From Mycteria americana (taxonomy: Eukaryota > Chordata > Aves > Ciconiiformes > Ciconiidae): a stretch of 64,000 nt of DNA. Position numbers and translations under genes: made by a program. The DNA is taken from assembly GCF_035582795.1 (NCBI RefSeq), contig NC_134373.1, positions 14,468,001 through 14,532,000 on the forward strand. Direction: 5' to 3'. Of the stretch, positions 51,487 through 63,516 are shown piece after piece; positions within the stretch are counted from its first letter, which is position 1, and every line of letters begins with the position of its first letter. The notes under the pieces are model-generated. The model ran no database searches. It saw nothing but the letters and a program-made list of their open reading frames with translations, and was not told the origin of the DNA.

Positions 51487-54400
51487 TTAATTTGTCTAGT
51501 TGGCTGTGAGAGACTGGGAACTGCGTTTAACCAAGGCAACAAGCCCCTTCTTTTTTAAACATCTTGGAAGTTTCCAGGGACCTTGTCTGACTCCTGATTC
51601 TCCTCCCTTACTGTTCCCTGTCTTCTAAATTGGCACATGTTGCCAAAAGTGCCTGCTGCCCAAGGAGTAGATGGTATGGCTTCCTGTCAGGCTGTCAACA
51701 TAGTTCTTTTAATCAGTCAGGGATTTGTTGCTGAATGAAAGAAATCTCCCCCAGACATCTTTCAAGTGAATGGTCTCCACAGAATTCCCAACCCAAGTTG
51801 CCGTGGGAAACTGGGTAAAAAGGTTTTAGAAATCAAGCTCTGGTCTCAAGCATGTTAGGATTTACAGGGTCAGACCCAGCATTGCTAAGGCGAGGAGAAG
51901 TTTGACTATGGACTCAGTGAGTGCAGGATTAAGCCCATTGCCACTAAGCTACCATGGTGACAGAAACCTTAGAAGTTTCTGAGACATTGCTGGTGTGCTG
52001 GACTAATTTCAAGTTTAAATTTGGAATAGTCTGTACAGCAAGTTTAACATTGCCATTTAAATTATAGTCAACTCTCTTTTCTCCTAAAATTTATTAAATA
52101 ATATATGTATTTACATCTAGGAGATACATTGTGGTTTTGCAAATTCTCTTCCTTTTTATCTAGAAAAAATGACTGCTCAACAAAGAGGAAGATTTCCCTT
52201 TAAGCAGCTTCTGTTTCCACCCTCGTGTTTGGAAGACACTGCTGTTCTTTAGCGAAGAGCCCTCTGAGACACTTTGGCTTTCTGTGAGGTCAGAACTCCT
52301 CACCCCCTCGCTGCAGTCTGCTCCTGACACATCATCATATTAATGTTCCTGGTAGGTTTCTCTAAAGTGTCTGTGTGTTTTGAAGCTGAGGAGGAGGTGG
52401 AGTCAGTAATTTCAGAGTACTATAGCACCATGTCAACATTTGGGTTTAGTCCTCTAAGTAAAAGCTGCTGCACTTCCTATAGAAATCTAAGGTCTCTCTC
52501 AAAAAAATGTGACCTTTAAGCAGGGTGTATTTCACTAGAATACCTGTTAAATATACTATCAAATGCTTTTCATGTTTTTTCTGTAGAAAAGCAAAATGAG
52601 AAATTTGCAGTACATTACTAAAAATACTGTGTAAGAGAAATGTGATAGGCAAAAAATATTGATTAGCTCTAGGATGCTGTGTGTTTTTAAAGTAGACCTG
52701 TGCTTAGAAACAATTTCTTTTCCTTTGAAGCCATTTTAAATTTTAAAGCTCTGTGGCTCAGTTTGAATGCTACAGGGTTGTGAGTAGGTCACCGACTGAG
52801 ACTCCAAAGATCCGGGCCCATTCTGTGTTCTGCAGTCCGTCTTGCTAGGTACCCTTATGCAAGCTGGTTTTCTTTCCCCTCAGTTCACATGTGCTTTGTT
52901 GAGTAGTTTCTCTTGCTACTAAGAGTAAGACTTTCAATAGCCATGTGGGCCTCACTGTGTTGGCCTCACTGGAGGTACTGTAGTCACATAAAAGGTAATA
53001 TTTTTGCTATTCAAAAACATAGAACTCCAGAATAGTTCTGCAGTAGGTGTCGTTGTATTTAATTCTATAGGGAGGTGAAATAGATGGTGTCTATCCCTGA
53101 AAGTTTACATATGGGAAACTGCCATTTTAGCCTATTCAGAAAATAAATAGCTTATTCTTTCCTGGTCACTTTTGCATCAACATAGCCCCTCTGAGAGGAC
53201 CTTGACCTGGCAGAGGACTGACGAATAACATAGCTAGATCAGTGGGACTGACCAGACTGCCTAATTTGAGTGATCCTGACCATGGAGTAGGTGTAGGGTT
53301 AGAATGAGCTTTGTCTCAATGGCTATCTTAGGCTAGAAAATTTAGCTGGAGTTCCTGATTTTCCTTGGAAGATAGTCAAAGAGCTCAATCTTCTGCTGGT
53401 ATTATAAAGAAAGCAATCAATAGATACAACATCAGATTCCTGGTAACCTGAACGTTACAGCTGAAAAAAAGCTTCACAACCATCTTATCCATACAGTCTA
53501 AAGGAAGTGACAATTTCTGGAACTTACTCTTTTTCAGTCCCTGGGACACCGTGGGCCACAAGATAGATAATTAATGTGTGAAGCCAGTGGCTGTCTCTGA
53601 ATCCTTGAGAGTCCATGAGATCCACAGAAGTAACTAAGACAAGTAAGACTTGCTAAATGAAACAAGTATATATATAAAAAATACACATATAGTTGAAATA
53701 TCCATTTCCTGTGCTGAACAGAGTCATACATACTGGAAAAGTTTGAAAACTGAAGGTAAAAGTACAACTCCACAGTTCGAAGGGGGACACGGAAGAGAAG
53801 AGCTTGAGACTTTAATGACTCAACTAGACAACCACCCCCAGAAATGTACCCCAGAGGGCAATCCTAGGAGATAGATAGTCTTTCATTGGCCTTTTTTGTC
53901 ATTTCTAACTTCTTTGATTCCGCACATTTCCATGTCCTTTAAATAGAACAGGGCTCCTATCAATCTCTTGATCTGTTCTCCTGGCACACACAATGACAGT
54001 CCTATGTGCAGATGGAGCCAGGGGAGTTTTACTGCCTTTTTTTCTAAAAAACATGTCCAAACTGCTTTTGGATTCACTGCTTCTCCACCCCCATCATTCT
54101 GCTACCTCTTCCCATTTCTTTGCTGCTTACATTGCATGACTTTTCTCCCACTTGTAAGATATATGCTTTATTTTATAACGTTTCTCATGCACTAAAAAAA
54201 GTGCTAAGTCAAGCAGTTACCAGAGCTGGAAGATCTAACCTTCCTCCAATTGGCACAGCCGTCATGTAATAGCCATCATGTTAACTTTAAGTATAGATTA
54301 TTATTATTGAGCTTGTATTACCTTGGCTGTTTGCCCAGCATGTCCTTGATAACTCAGGGTCACAAAAAATGAGTAATACTCTGGTCCTACTCAATAAGAC

Positions 54401-55060
54401 ACAGGATCAGCATGATGAAAATGGCCTTAGCATTCAAGAATCCTTTAAATTTGGCACTCCAAATTAAATTAAAAAATGGTTTAGATTGCTTTCCATGAAT
54501 AATTGCTATTAACCCTTATTCCCCTTCTTGCCCCTTCCCAAGACTATTACTGATTCCCAGTTGCTTGGATGCTAAGAATATCCTTGGATAATGTTTTGGG
54601 GATTTAAGGCACTAACAAGTTTATGAAATTAATGGGATTCTGTAGGTAGCAGACAAAAGACAGCTGGATAGATTTCTCCATGCACAAGTAGCTTGATACC
54701 TGCCTCTGAGATGGGAGCAATGCCAAGTAGTGCATTTTGGCTGTGCAATCATTTCCCCAATAGAATTACATTCTCCTGGTGTGGGATGGTTTTTCACCCC
54801 TGAGTATGACCCTTTTATAATATTTCCTAGTCAACTGTTTGACACAGAGCTGGCTTTCCCAGACTTCTGCCTCTAGGTAATGATCCCTTTAAGTGTTTTC
54901 AAAATCACACCATAATTGGTTCGGGTCAATGTCACAGGTAACTCATGAAGCAAACAACAGCGAATTCAGAGACAGTTCCAATATCACAAATGTTTGACCA
55001 CCAGGGACATTGCTTATCCCAAGTAAGATTCATTTTTTCAAGTAGAAGCTAAAGCATAAG

Positions 55061-55093
55061 CCCCCCGCCCCCAACCAAATACCCCCCTCCCCC
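55061..55093 (-). repeat. C-rich tract; minus-strand G-quadruplex potential
   Basis: Runs of 6, 5, 6 and 5 C on the + strand, so four long G runs on the minus strand with short loops; i-motif potential on the other strand. Confidence 0.75.
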
Positions 55094-58000
55094 TTCATTT
55101 GTTTCTAACTAGGCAGCTTGGGAAAAAAAATGTCACAACATGCAAATCTAAAGAATATGCAGAAACAGTGACTGAAGTGAGAAGAGAGAATCTGGAGTAA
55201 AGTGGCCTTTCTCATAGATTCATGTGTTCGTGTTTTGTGTTTAGAAACTAGGAACACAGACATTAAATACGAACTTACTTTTTGTGTGTTGGATGATGGC
55301 AGTGGATGGGGGATCCTTGCTACAAGCAGTTGATTGACCTGCCCTGGCACTACCAGTAAATGACATAAAAGCTTGTACTGCAATCTCGGGATGGAAACTT
55401 CTGTTATGTGACTCTGGCAAATAGACTTTTACACCTAATTACCACAGAGTGTGCTGCCTACTCATGTGTTCCTTGCTGCCTGGTTATGCTTGTGCTCAGT
55501 ATCTCCCTCATTAGTTTTAGTCCTTCTTCCACCCTGTGCCTCACTAATCAGAGCTAAGTAACATTCATCAGTAATCCTTTTCCTCCCCAGCCCACTCCCA
55601 GGTAAAGCTGTATGGGTGTTTGAGAACAGGAGGAGTTTGTATTTTCAAATCAAGGGCTGTCTCTTCTAGACACTCATGCAGAAGAAGCTAAAAGCTAGGA
55701 AAAATGGCATTATTAGTCCCTCTGTGACCTACCCATTTCCTCTTTCCCACTGCTAAAGCCAGTGTTATACATCTTTGTCAGTACAATAAATTTCCATCAC
55801 TTTCGCAAATGCTCTCCCTCTTCTAGGGATTTTTCATTGCAGTTGGTACTATGCAATCCTAACCACCAGCCCCTAAATTACATTGCCTTAATTTGAGGCA
55901 TTCCCACATCACAGAGCACAGCTGTGATGGGATGTACCTTGGGTCAGCATACTGAGGTGAATTAAAAGGTGTGAGCATGACACTGCATTTGCTCTTTCTG
56001 CTTGCCCCTGGCTGCCTTGTGAATAGCACACTGATATTGTTTGCCAACTTGCAGAAGAGAAGCTGGTTTTATGAATGCCTACCATGCACATAAGCAGACA
56101 CCGTAAGATTTGGCAGACAGGAGCAAGTGATGACAGGTTGTCATCAAATTATTCCTTTATATTTTATACCAACAAGGATCATCCAGATTCGTTGGAAGAA
56201 AGATGCAGGAAATATAAAATGCATTTTAGACAAGTTTTTCATTAAGAGTACCCAAGTTTGCTAATTCTAATGCCCAGTCATAACCTCTGTTTATTTTTTC
56301 TTATTATTGGTCCCCTCTCAGCTTAGTGGTACTGAAAACAAAGCAGCCTTGGCCAGCCATTTATGTGGAAGGAAATTGTGAGCACAGCATGTCTCATGAA
56401 AGCAATGGGTTCTGCTGTGGTTTTTGTGTGTGGTATAACTGGACATCCCATCTAGCCAAGAAAACCCAGCTCTGGATTAAGCCAAAAGAAAATACAGGGA
56501 ATAAGACAAAGCTTATCAAGACCATGAATACCTACAGGTTGTAGGCTGAGGGAACCCAAGACCAGCTCGGGTTACTTTGATTTCCATTCAGAACTTGACC
56601 CTTCTGTCTGAAGTAGGTCCCACGCTACTTTGGAAAAAGGGGATTTTTGGCTAGAGGGATTTGGGACACAAATGGCTAGGTCTTCAGCTGTCATAAATCA
56701 ATAAATACATTTCCATCTACGGTAATGTCTGGAACACACTGAGAACATCTTTCTGTGTTTCTGAGCAGGTTTGTTCCAGTTAAGACTGCTTCCAATTTTC
56801 ATACACAGTCTAAGATGTTCAAGTCTGAGAGTTTTTCCTCTTGGAATAGAATCTGCACAAAAGAATAATGTTTGAGTGGATTTCTGGAGCATAAGCAGTT
56901 TATCAGGAAGTAACAACTTGCATTGCAAGTGATTCCCCAGAAAGGTCAACTGGCAGACATGTTTCCCACACTCCCCTCAAAACTGTAGGTTTTTGCTCTT
57001 CCATCATGTGATGCTCTAAGAAATGAGGCTACACACGTTCATTTAATATTATAGTTCCCTCGTGATATCTTCACTTTCCTTAATGAGGGCAGTGTTGCTA
57101 ACTTGTTAGGAGCCTGAGGACTGTATCAAATTAACATAGCATGTAGAAGAAATTAACAGAGAGAGGAGCTCCTTGCATGAAATGGAATGAGATCACTGAT
57201 GGCCCTTTCTTCAATCTTTATTTTTGTATTACAGACAAAATGTTAACAAGGATAATGTAGAACACTGTTACTCAGAACTGGGATGCCCTTGTTTTTATTC
57301 AATAACCTGAATGACCAAAAGTAATTAATCCTTCGCAATACTAATTATATAATAAAGCAAGCATGATTTGGGTGTTTAACTGTGAGAAAGAAAGGGAAGG
57401 GGCATGGGTCTTAGTAAAATTATTGGGGAGAAACAACAATGAATAAAATAAGCTTTTAGTTCTGCATGATAACTTTTAGTTTTGCATGTGTTTACACATG
57501 AGTAAATCGAAAGTCACATTGTTGTCTCAGTAGGATAATGCTGTGCTTCTGCTAAGATGCAAGAAATCAGAATGCGGCTCTTTCCATACTTCATCATAAA
57601 GCAAAACCTGGCAAGGGTCAGAGAAAGCAACAAAGGAATCCAGGAGAGAGAAAGCCAGGCAATGGATTCATGAAGTAAGGGGAGTTTCAATAGAGACATC
57701 CATACTATGTTTTTCTTTAAAATTTTCCTTTGCAAAACATGGTTGATAAAATACACCCTCTCTGCAGTGATTTTTGTCAGCCATACTTCTACAAGCACAA
57801 ACGGTACACAGAGAAGTCAGCAAACTGGGAGGGCGTGTGAAATATAGAGCTCGTGTAATGCTTGTAAAGATCAATTTGCTGCAGCCTTGGCCTTTTAGTG
57901 GTTGTGGCTTGCTTGTGCAATGCTAGTCCCTAAAAGGGGCTGTAAGGACTCATTGCAGGACATCTGTTCTGCAATGGCGGTGGGGGCAAGGTGCTGCTTC

Positions 58001-59159
58001 CACACAAACTTCATTTGTGGTTTCACTGTGCAAAGTGGGTTGGTCATTGCTCACAGATCCAAGGAGCTGTAAGCCCAGGCATGATCAGTGTGCTGACAGC
58101 AGCAGACATTCTTCTAGATAATGATTATTGCAAAATATCTCTTTTTTTTTTCTGGCAAAGCCTTCCTCTCCGCTTCTATGATTCTTGAATGCTGGGAATG
58201 CTGGAGGCAAAATCCCCCCTCATCGCCCTGCCTAGGAGCCATGTGCAGGGACATCTTCCCCTGCCTGATGGCGGTTATTACAACAAGAGGAGCTGACGAG
58301 GAACTGAGCCAGTCCACAGAAACCTGCTAACTTTGGGACACACCTGGTTGTATCTTGTAGTGGTAAACAATTTTATCAAAAGATACCCAAGATCAGCAAA
58401 ACCAGCTCCCTTCCTCTCTGGCTCTAGGCATACAGGCTGTGCAATGCCTCTGAGTCCAGTAAAGAAGCCCTGGCTGGCAGCATTTTTGTACCGGTGTAGT
58501 CATGGGTTAGTTTTGGAAAGCGCTTGGTGGCAGCCCAAGCTTGGGTTGGCTTTGACAAGGTGAGCGTGTGGGCATCGGTCCTCGGAGGGCACTGCCATCT
58601 GCTGCTGGTGGCACTGGGGAGCTTCGCTGCCATTTGCCAGCAAATGGCTACAAAACACTCGTGGTTGAACCCCACTTGCTTAAAGACAGCTCACAGTCAT
58701 GGGCCAGATGGACTTGTCTTGTTTCTTACAGTTCCAAAGACACAATATACAAATACAAACATAAAGACTTACAAGTCACATCATAAACTAAACATAAGTA
58801 TGGGGAGTGATGCTCCTGTGGGGAGAAGTGCTAATTAGTGACACCTTCTGCTACAGAGCCCAGCAACAGACGGGTCTTACTGTAAATGAGTGGTTGGTCT
58901 GGAAGGACTATGCTCTGGGGAACCTGCAGGAGTTAGACAGATTTAGCTACACCAATTGGTAATAATCTGTGGACAATGAACACAGGAGCTAAGATTTGTC
59001 AACTAACAGTACAGACAAAATGACAATAAGATGTGCTTTGGAAAAATGACGGCGAGGTTTTATCTTTTTTTTTTTTTTTTCCTTCTAATCAGTACCATGG
59101 TCAAGTGATATGCATCCTTCTCTTGGCAGCATTGGAAGAGAATTGGACAAAAGAATTTT

Positions 59160-59285
59160 CCAGGTTCTGCCACAGACCCTCTATGAGATCTTAGTCAAGT
59201 CACTGAGTCTTGCTGTACTTATATCTTGAGGACAGTAGTATTTCAATCCTCTCAATGTCCTTTATCTGTGAGTTTTCTGGCAGAA
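59160..59285 (+). repeat. Probable MIR-like SINE relic
   Basis: GTTCTGCCACAGACCCTCTA followed by TTAGTCAAGTCACTGAGTC follows the MIR order (GCTCTGCCAC...TGTGTGACCTTGGGCAAGTCACTTA). Confidence 0.5.
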
Positions 59286-60669
59286 GCTCTTGATCTGCAT
59301 TTGCCATCACTAGCCTTCAAGCAGTCAGGGGGAAAAAAAAGTATTCTCTTCCCCAAAGTTGGAAACATTTTGTTGAAAATCTCTGGTTAGAACACTTCCA
59401 ATTTTCAAGCAGAATCTTGAAATTTGCTAAGAAAATCAGACATTTAATACAAAACCTTTTTTTTTTCTTTTTTTTTTTCCCCCCGGACTCTTCATTTCCT
59501 ATCAGGAAAAAAAAAATCTATCCTATTATCTGTAATAGCCAAGCCTGGTGGACATATTTCTGGGATGCAGGACTCCTGGATTCAAAAGCAGACAGAGTAC
59601 AGGTTAAAATAGGTCTTCTCTATTTCAGTGAATGCCCTGCACCCTCTGGTGTTGGCCGTAACAACACAGAAGCTCTTTCCTTTTCATTTCCTTTCAAGTG
59701 GCTCGGGCGGAGGGTGCCTGCTCAATGGGCTGAAATGTTTCCTTTTCTCTGGCACTCCACTGAGCTTCCAGCTTCACATGAGGATCCCAGGCAGATCTCT
59801 GCAGGCTGCAGGCTCTCCCAAGTGATGGAGAGCCACACAACCAGGCCCCAGTCCTTCTGCAGTCAGCCCCAAAGGATTAAGGTGGTTTGTAAGAAAGGCA
59901 CCCCTCTGTAAACAGACTTTCTTTACGTACCATCTGTAATGAAATCCCTTAGGAGTCTGACTTTAGGAGAATATTTGTTGCCACCAGTCACACAGTTTTG
60001 GAAGTTGAGGATGCAAAGAAATCACTCTCTGGTCTGCTCTGTAGGAATAGCATCTCATCCTCATCTTCCTTTTCCCTTTCCCTTTTGTATTTTTGAAGGA
60101 TTTGGGCAGTTTCTATCTTCACTAATCCAACTGCATCTAAGTGACAGGGCCACACGTCTTGTCTGTCCCCACACGCTTGCACCAGCTCAACTCTTCAGCT
60201 TGTTTCAGGCTGCTGTTGATGGTTGCCTGATTATGACCTTTCACCAGCTTTCAAAGCCCTGTATTTTCTGCTAAATCCCAATGTGGCAGTTTAGGGAAGG
60301 AAGGTGGATGTCAAGGAAGCTGTCCAATTTTCTGTAGTGGGAATTGGGGACATTTAAGTATCACAGGCGTCCTGCTAATGCCAGCAAGACCCAGGGGTCA
60401 GTGGGGTCAGGCAGTGGCGAGAATTGTGACAGAGCAGGACTGTGGCTGACAGAAGGGCTGCATAGGCCCAGGTGAGCCCCTGAAAACATGCTCAAGAACC
60501 AGGGAGTAATAGTGCTCTGTCCTGGGAATGACACCACTCAAGCTGGCTTCTTGCAGAGCCAGCAAGTGAAGCTTGGGAAATTGCCACAGCTCTTCATCCT
60601 TTCCTCCTTCCCTAAAACACAGCTATCAAAACCACAAATGGATGATGCTTGTATTTTGTGGGATGAGCC

Positions 60670-60675
60670 TTTATT
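60670..60675 (-). terminator. CPO: CPO polyadenylation signal
   Basis: On the minus strand AATAAA (in TTTCAATAAAGGCTC) lies about 100 bases after the CPO stop codon, giving a short 3' UTR. It marks the left end of CPO and the right limit of the intergenic region shared with KLF7. Confidence 0.7.
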
Positions 60676-60776
60676 GAAATACTTGACATTTAGTTCCTCT
60701 GCTCATGTAATTTTGTCTTTTCAAAGGGACATTATACTTTGCATGGGAGTCTCTTGCTGGGTTCTCTAAGCCGTTT
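60676..60776 (-). other. CPO: CPO 3' untranslated region (short)
   Basis: This is sequence between the CPO stop codon and its AATAAA. No other motif is recognised. The short UTR contrasts with the very long one of the convergent KLF7. The end is inferred from the poly(A) signal. Confidence 0.6.
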
Positions 60777-61045
60777 TTAAGAAATGGTCCATGTAAGTAC
60801 AACGATCAGGCAAAGGCTCAGGCCCAGGCTGCTGGAGGTCAGCATCACAGCCCCAGCTGGGAAATACTTCTGATCAACATAGTCTATGATAGTTGTCACA
60901 GCCAACGTAGTCTCCTCACATGTGGGTTGGATCTGGTCAGGGGGTAGAACAAATCCATGAGTACCCTTGTCTCGCAGTTCAAATGTGTAGGAGAAAGGAA
61001 TGCCAATCATGTGAGCCCAGTCCCGGGAGGAGCCTGAGTTACTGT
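60777..61045 (-). CDS. CPO: Carboxypeptidase O last coding exon (catalytic Glu, specificity Arg, GPI-signal tail)
   Basis: After the acceptor TTTAAATTCACAG the exon completes the Tyr codon, then reads SNSGSSRDWAHMIGIPFSYT, then FELRDKGTHGFVLPPDQIQP, then TCEETTLAV. FTFELRD-type FELRD carries the general base Glu270. Aligning Tyr248-S-N-S-G-S-S-R puts Arg at position 255, the substrate-pocket position. That position is hydrophobic in CPA and Asp in CPB, while Arg there is the CPO feature linked to preference for acidic C-terminal residues. The last about 27 residues (PAGAVMLTSSSLGLSLCLIV onward) are small residues followed by a hydrophobic stretch ending VVLTWTIS, as expected of a GPI-anchor signal; CPO is known as a GPI-linked enzyme of gut epithelium. 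Stop codon at 60777-60779. No frameshift or stop is seen. Confidence 0.93.
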
Positions 61046-62269
61046 CTGTGAATTTAAAAATAGAGGGGAGGTATATGTATTAAGCACGGTTCTTTGAAAA
61101 TACTTCTTGCTATAGTTAATGCAAGATTACACCAGAATCCCTGAACTAAGCAGTAACCGTATATCACTGTGACATGGAGAGCAGAGTTTATAGGTGCTGC
61201 AATTCTTAATTATACTAAAAGTCTTCCATGGAGTTTCCTAAGTGAAACAATCCTCCATAAGATGGTATTGTACAATAACAGGAGATGAGTTCCAGGGATT
61301 CTGTGTTTTTAGCATTTTACTGTGATAGTGTGGGGTACAAGATGGATTGGCCATTTGTCTGTTCTGGCACTTCACTTCCGACGTTGACGCTGCCTGGAAT
61401 TTCTTTGTATATTTTTTTTTTAAGCATAATTTTGGTCAAGTCTGACAAATTTCTGGCTACTCCCTGTATCACTTTTTATCTGCCTCATGGATCTTTCTTT
61501 TTACCTATTCAGTATAAGTACAAACCCTGGCAAAATGCAGTCCTAGGCATGGACGAGTTACCTTATACTTAAACCGCATTGCTCCTGCAGTAGGTGACTC
61601 GTGTGACGCAGGGACTGGCACAGACAGATGCTGTGAATATGCAAAACCGCATGGGTACTGGAGCCAGCTACTTACTGTTCTGAGTGACTAGCGTGACTTA
61701 TTGCTTACTGGGAAAAGATTGGGTTTACCAAGCAGTCTCTAGGGCCCTCTAGTCCCATACATAAAGGCTGTCAACTAATATCAGCCGTGGTGGTGTGTTC
61801 GTGATGTGGCTATCTAGTCTGTTAGGAACAAGGCTGAAACCAACATATTTCACACAGAACTGCAAGCAGCTGCCATGTGGTAATGTCTGATGGAGTAACT
61901 ATAGACCTGATTGGGATTTTAATTTTTGCTTTACTCCAGTGAAGACAAATAGGAGTTTTGCTGCTGACTTCAGCAGGGTCAGGATGATCTATCACCAATC
62001 TCCTTCTGTCCCCTGTGATGTATCTGTGAGGAATTCATGTAGGAACTAGCTTCTGATCAATGCTTCCTTCCTTCCCGCAGTCAGCTTTATAATGTACAGT
62101 GTTATCTTATATTCAAATGACTGCTGCTTAGATGTTCCACCGAACCAGCCCATTAAATATTACTCAAAGAGGAAACTCAGCAAAACAGTACTTACTGATG
62201 CCTGTGACACAAGAATGACTCTCTTCTTTGAAAAACAGAGCAATCAAAGGGAAACATAAAGAAACTTAC
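61046..62269 (-). other. CPO: CPO intron between the 85-bp exon and the last exon
   Basis: A GT-AG intron of 1,224 bp. The only thing noted is a diverged old repeat at about 61.92-61.98 kb, sharing its motif with copies elsewhere in the window. No extra coding exon is seen. Confidence 0.85.
61918..61985 (+). repeat. Diverged dispersed repeat
   Basis: TTTACTCCAGTGAAGACAAA then AGGAGTTTTGCTGCTGACTT and CAGCAGGGTCAGGATG matches the 'AATGGGAGTTTTGCTATTGACTTCAATGGGAGCAGGAT' phrase shared with the copies at 7.9 and 40.5 kb. It lies in a CPO intron. Confidence 0.45.
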
Positions 62270-62354
62270 ATAAAATTAAAGAGGTTGATCCTACTTTGTA
62301 GCTGGTCCCGTACTTTCCCATCAGGGCAGCAGCTGCTTCTTCTGCAACATGCAT
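62270..62354 (-). CDS. CPO: Carboxypeptidase O 85-bp exon
   Basis: On the minus strand the acceptor TTGATCTTACAG precedes ATGCATGTTG, and the donor is TTTTAT|GTAAGT, a near-consensus site. The 85 bp encode MHVAEEAAAALMGKYGTSYK followed by VGSTSLIL plus the first base of a Tyr codon. This matches the segment of M14A carboxypeptidases that reads A..AA.AL...HGT.Y.VGS. An exon of exactly this length is a hallmark of CPA/CPB-type genes. It joins in phase to the 203-bp exon (phase 0) and to the last exon (phase 1). The in-frame joins across both introns show an intact gene rather than a pseudogene. Catalytic Tyr248 is split by the next intron (T|AC). Confidence 0.92.
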
Positions 62355-63313
62355 CTGTAAGATCAAAATGGGAATGGCATTGTCATCAGTACATTGCCAG
62401 TACATTTGGCAATTATTTTGAGTGGACCAAAATTTTTGTCTCTTTCAGCTTTCCATTTACATATGATCAGGTTTAAGTTTTGATATTATTAGTTCAGGAC
62501 TTTAGAGAAACCCATTACAAACATTTGGGCAAATTGTTCTTGATTTTTTTAATGCAAATTATGTTAAAATTTTAAAAATTACTCTGCAATTAGGTAGAGA
62601 AGATATCTGCTTTGTGGTAAGGCTAGAGGGCTGTATTTTGGAGAATTAGTCTATGCTGTATAGCGTACTGATACTGACTACAGCAGCAATTGATCTCTTA
62701 CACTTGTTATATTGCCATAGACTCTGTATCCCACCATCTTTAGAAACTGAGCCATAGACAGACTAAATGACTTCTCCAATGACGCATATGAAGTCCAAAC
62801 CCAAGTCCCTCACGCTCTTGACTAGGGCTTCAGCTACTGGAATGTTCATAAATACACATGTTAATGAACTCAAATTAGAACACTCAGAAACTGAGGGGAG
62901 AAGTAACCAAGAAGTAGGTGCCTACTTTCCTCCCATTCTCCTAGTGAGCACATTTGGAATACCCTTTCTGGACACGATCGTGACAACCATATGTGTATAA
63001 TGTGCTGGCATCCTAAACTGCAAATGTGTTCTTGTATGCAGCAGGAACTTGGTGCTCTTCTCCACTTACCTTGCATTGCAGTAACCCTATCTGTAATAGT
63101 TCAATTTTCCTGATTTAAGATGAAGGATTAGGATTAATTCTGAGGCGAATAAACCTTGCTGATACTGCACAGAGCGGCAATAACTCTGGGAGCCAAGCCC
63201 CTGAATAAGCCCAGCTCCTCTGAAGGAAAGGCAAGAGGGCAAATAGAGTTGTGTCACATGCTGCTGCCTGTACTTGTTCTCTACAAGTGTGGAAGATGAA
63301 TGTTTTGCCCTAC
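62355..63313 (-). other. CPO: CPO intron between the 203-bp and 85-bp exons
   Basis: A GT-AG intron of 959 bp. It contains a probable diverged tRNA-derived SINE relic (about 62735-62835, minus orientation) and otherwise nothing recognised. Confidence 0.85.
62735..62835 (-). repeat. Probable MIR-like SINE relic, reverse orientation
   Basis: AGAAACTGAGCCATAGACAG followed by CTAAATGACTTCTCCAATGA is the reverse of the MIR core (GAAACTGAGGCACAGAGAGG TTAAGTGACTTGCCCAA). It lies in a CPO intron. Confidence 0.5.
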
Positions 63314-63516
63314 CAGTTCTTCACTGTTACTTGGAGGTTTAGTTGTGGAACCATACGGAGTGAGGATGTACTGTCCATAGGAGTGAATTGTTAAATAGCA
63401 CAAAATGTCACTCTTCTTCCTTTCGATAAACTGAGCCACAGCTCTTGTCTCAGGCTCTGATTCTGGTCCAGATCCACAGAAGATTTCACTGCTGCAGTTA
63501 TAAGAAACACCAATAC
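63314..63516 (-). CDS. CPO: Carboxypeptidase O exon with catalytic-domain His (zinc ligand)
   Basis: This is an exon of an M14A-family zinc metallocarboxypeptidase, which removes C-terminal residues from peptides. On the minus strand the acceptor (TATTCCTCTCCAG) precedes GTATTGG and the donor is CTG|GTAGGG. The length is 203 bp, with two bases of a Gly codon at the start and a complete codon at the end. The translation runs from GIGVSYNCSSEIFCGSG through ESEPETRAVAQFIE to ILCYLTIHSYGQYILTPYG and ends PPSNSEEL. IHSYGQ matches the family's SIHSYSQ block, giving the third zinc ligand (His196, bovine CPA numbering; codon at 63383-63385) and Tyr198. FCGSGPESEPE aligns with the disulfide cysteine region near Cys161. 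Upstream exons with the other zinc ligands (HxxE) and the NR substrate pocket lie beyond the right edge. Confidence 0.92.

Larger units (their letters stand above)
49000..60669. other. Intergenic between KLF7 and CPO, second part: no gene recognised
   Basis: No gene is recognised. Items seen are a triple 13-bp tandem repeat (51448), a C-rich tract (55061-55093), a MIR-like relic (about 59.16 kb) and poly-T tracts near 59.06 and 59.46 kb. The open frames look like chance. Confidence 0.7.

Noticed and set aside
58585..58610. A CTCF-like motif (CTGCCATCTGCTGCTGG)
   Set aside because: Several mismatches to the core, including the last G; too weak without data.
59417..59911. A 164-codon frame left of CPO
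   Set aside because: It starts through a poly-T tract (Phe run), has no domain, and lies outside the CPO exons.
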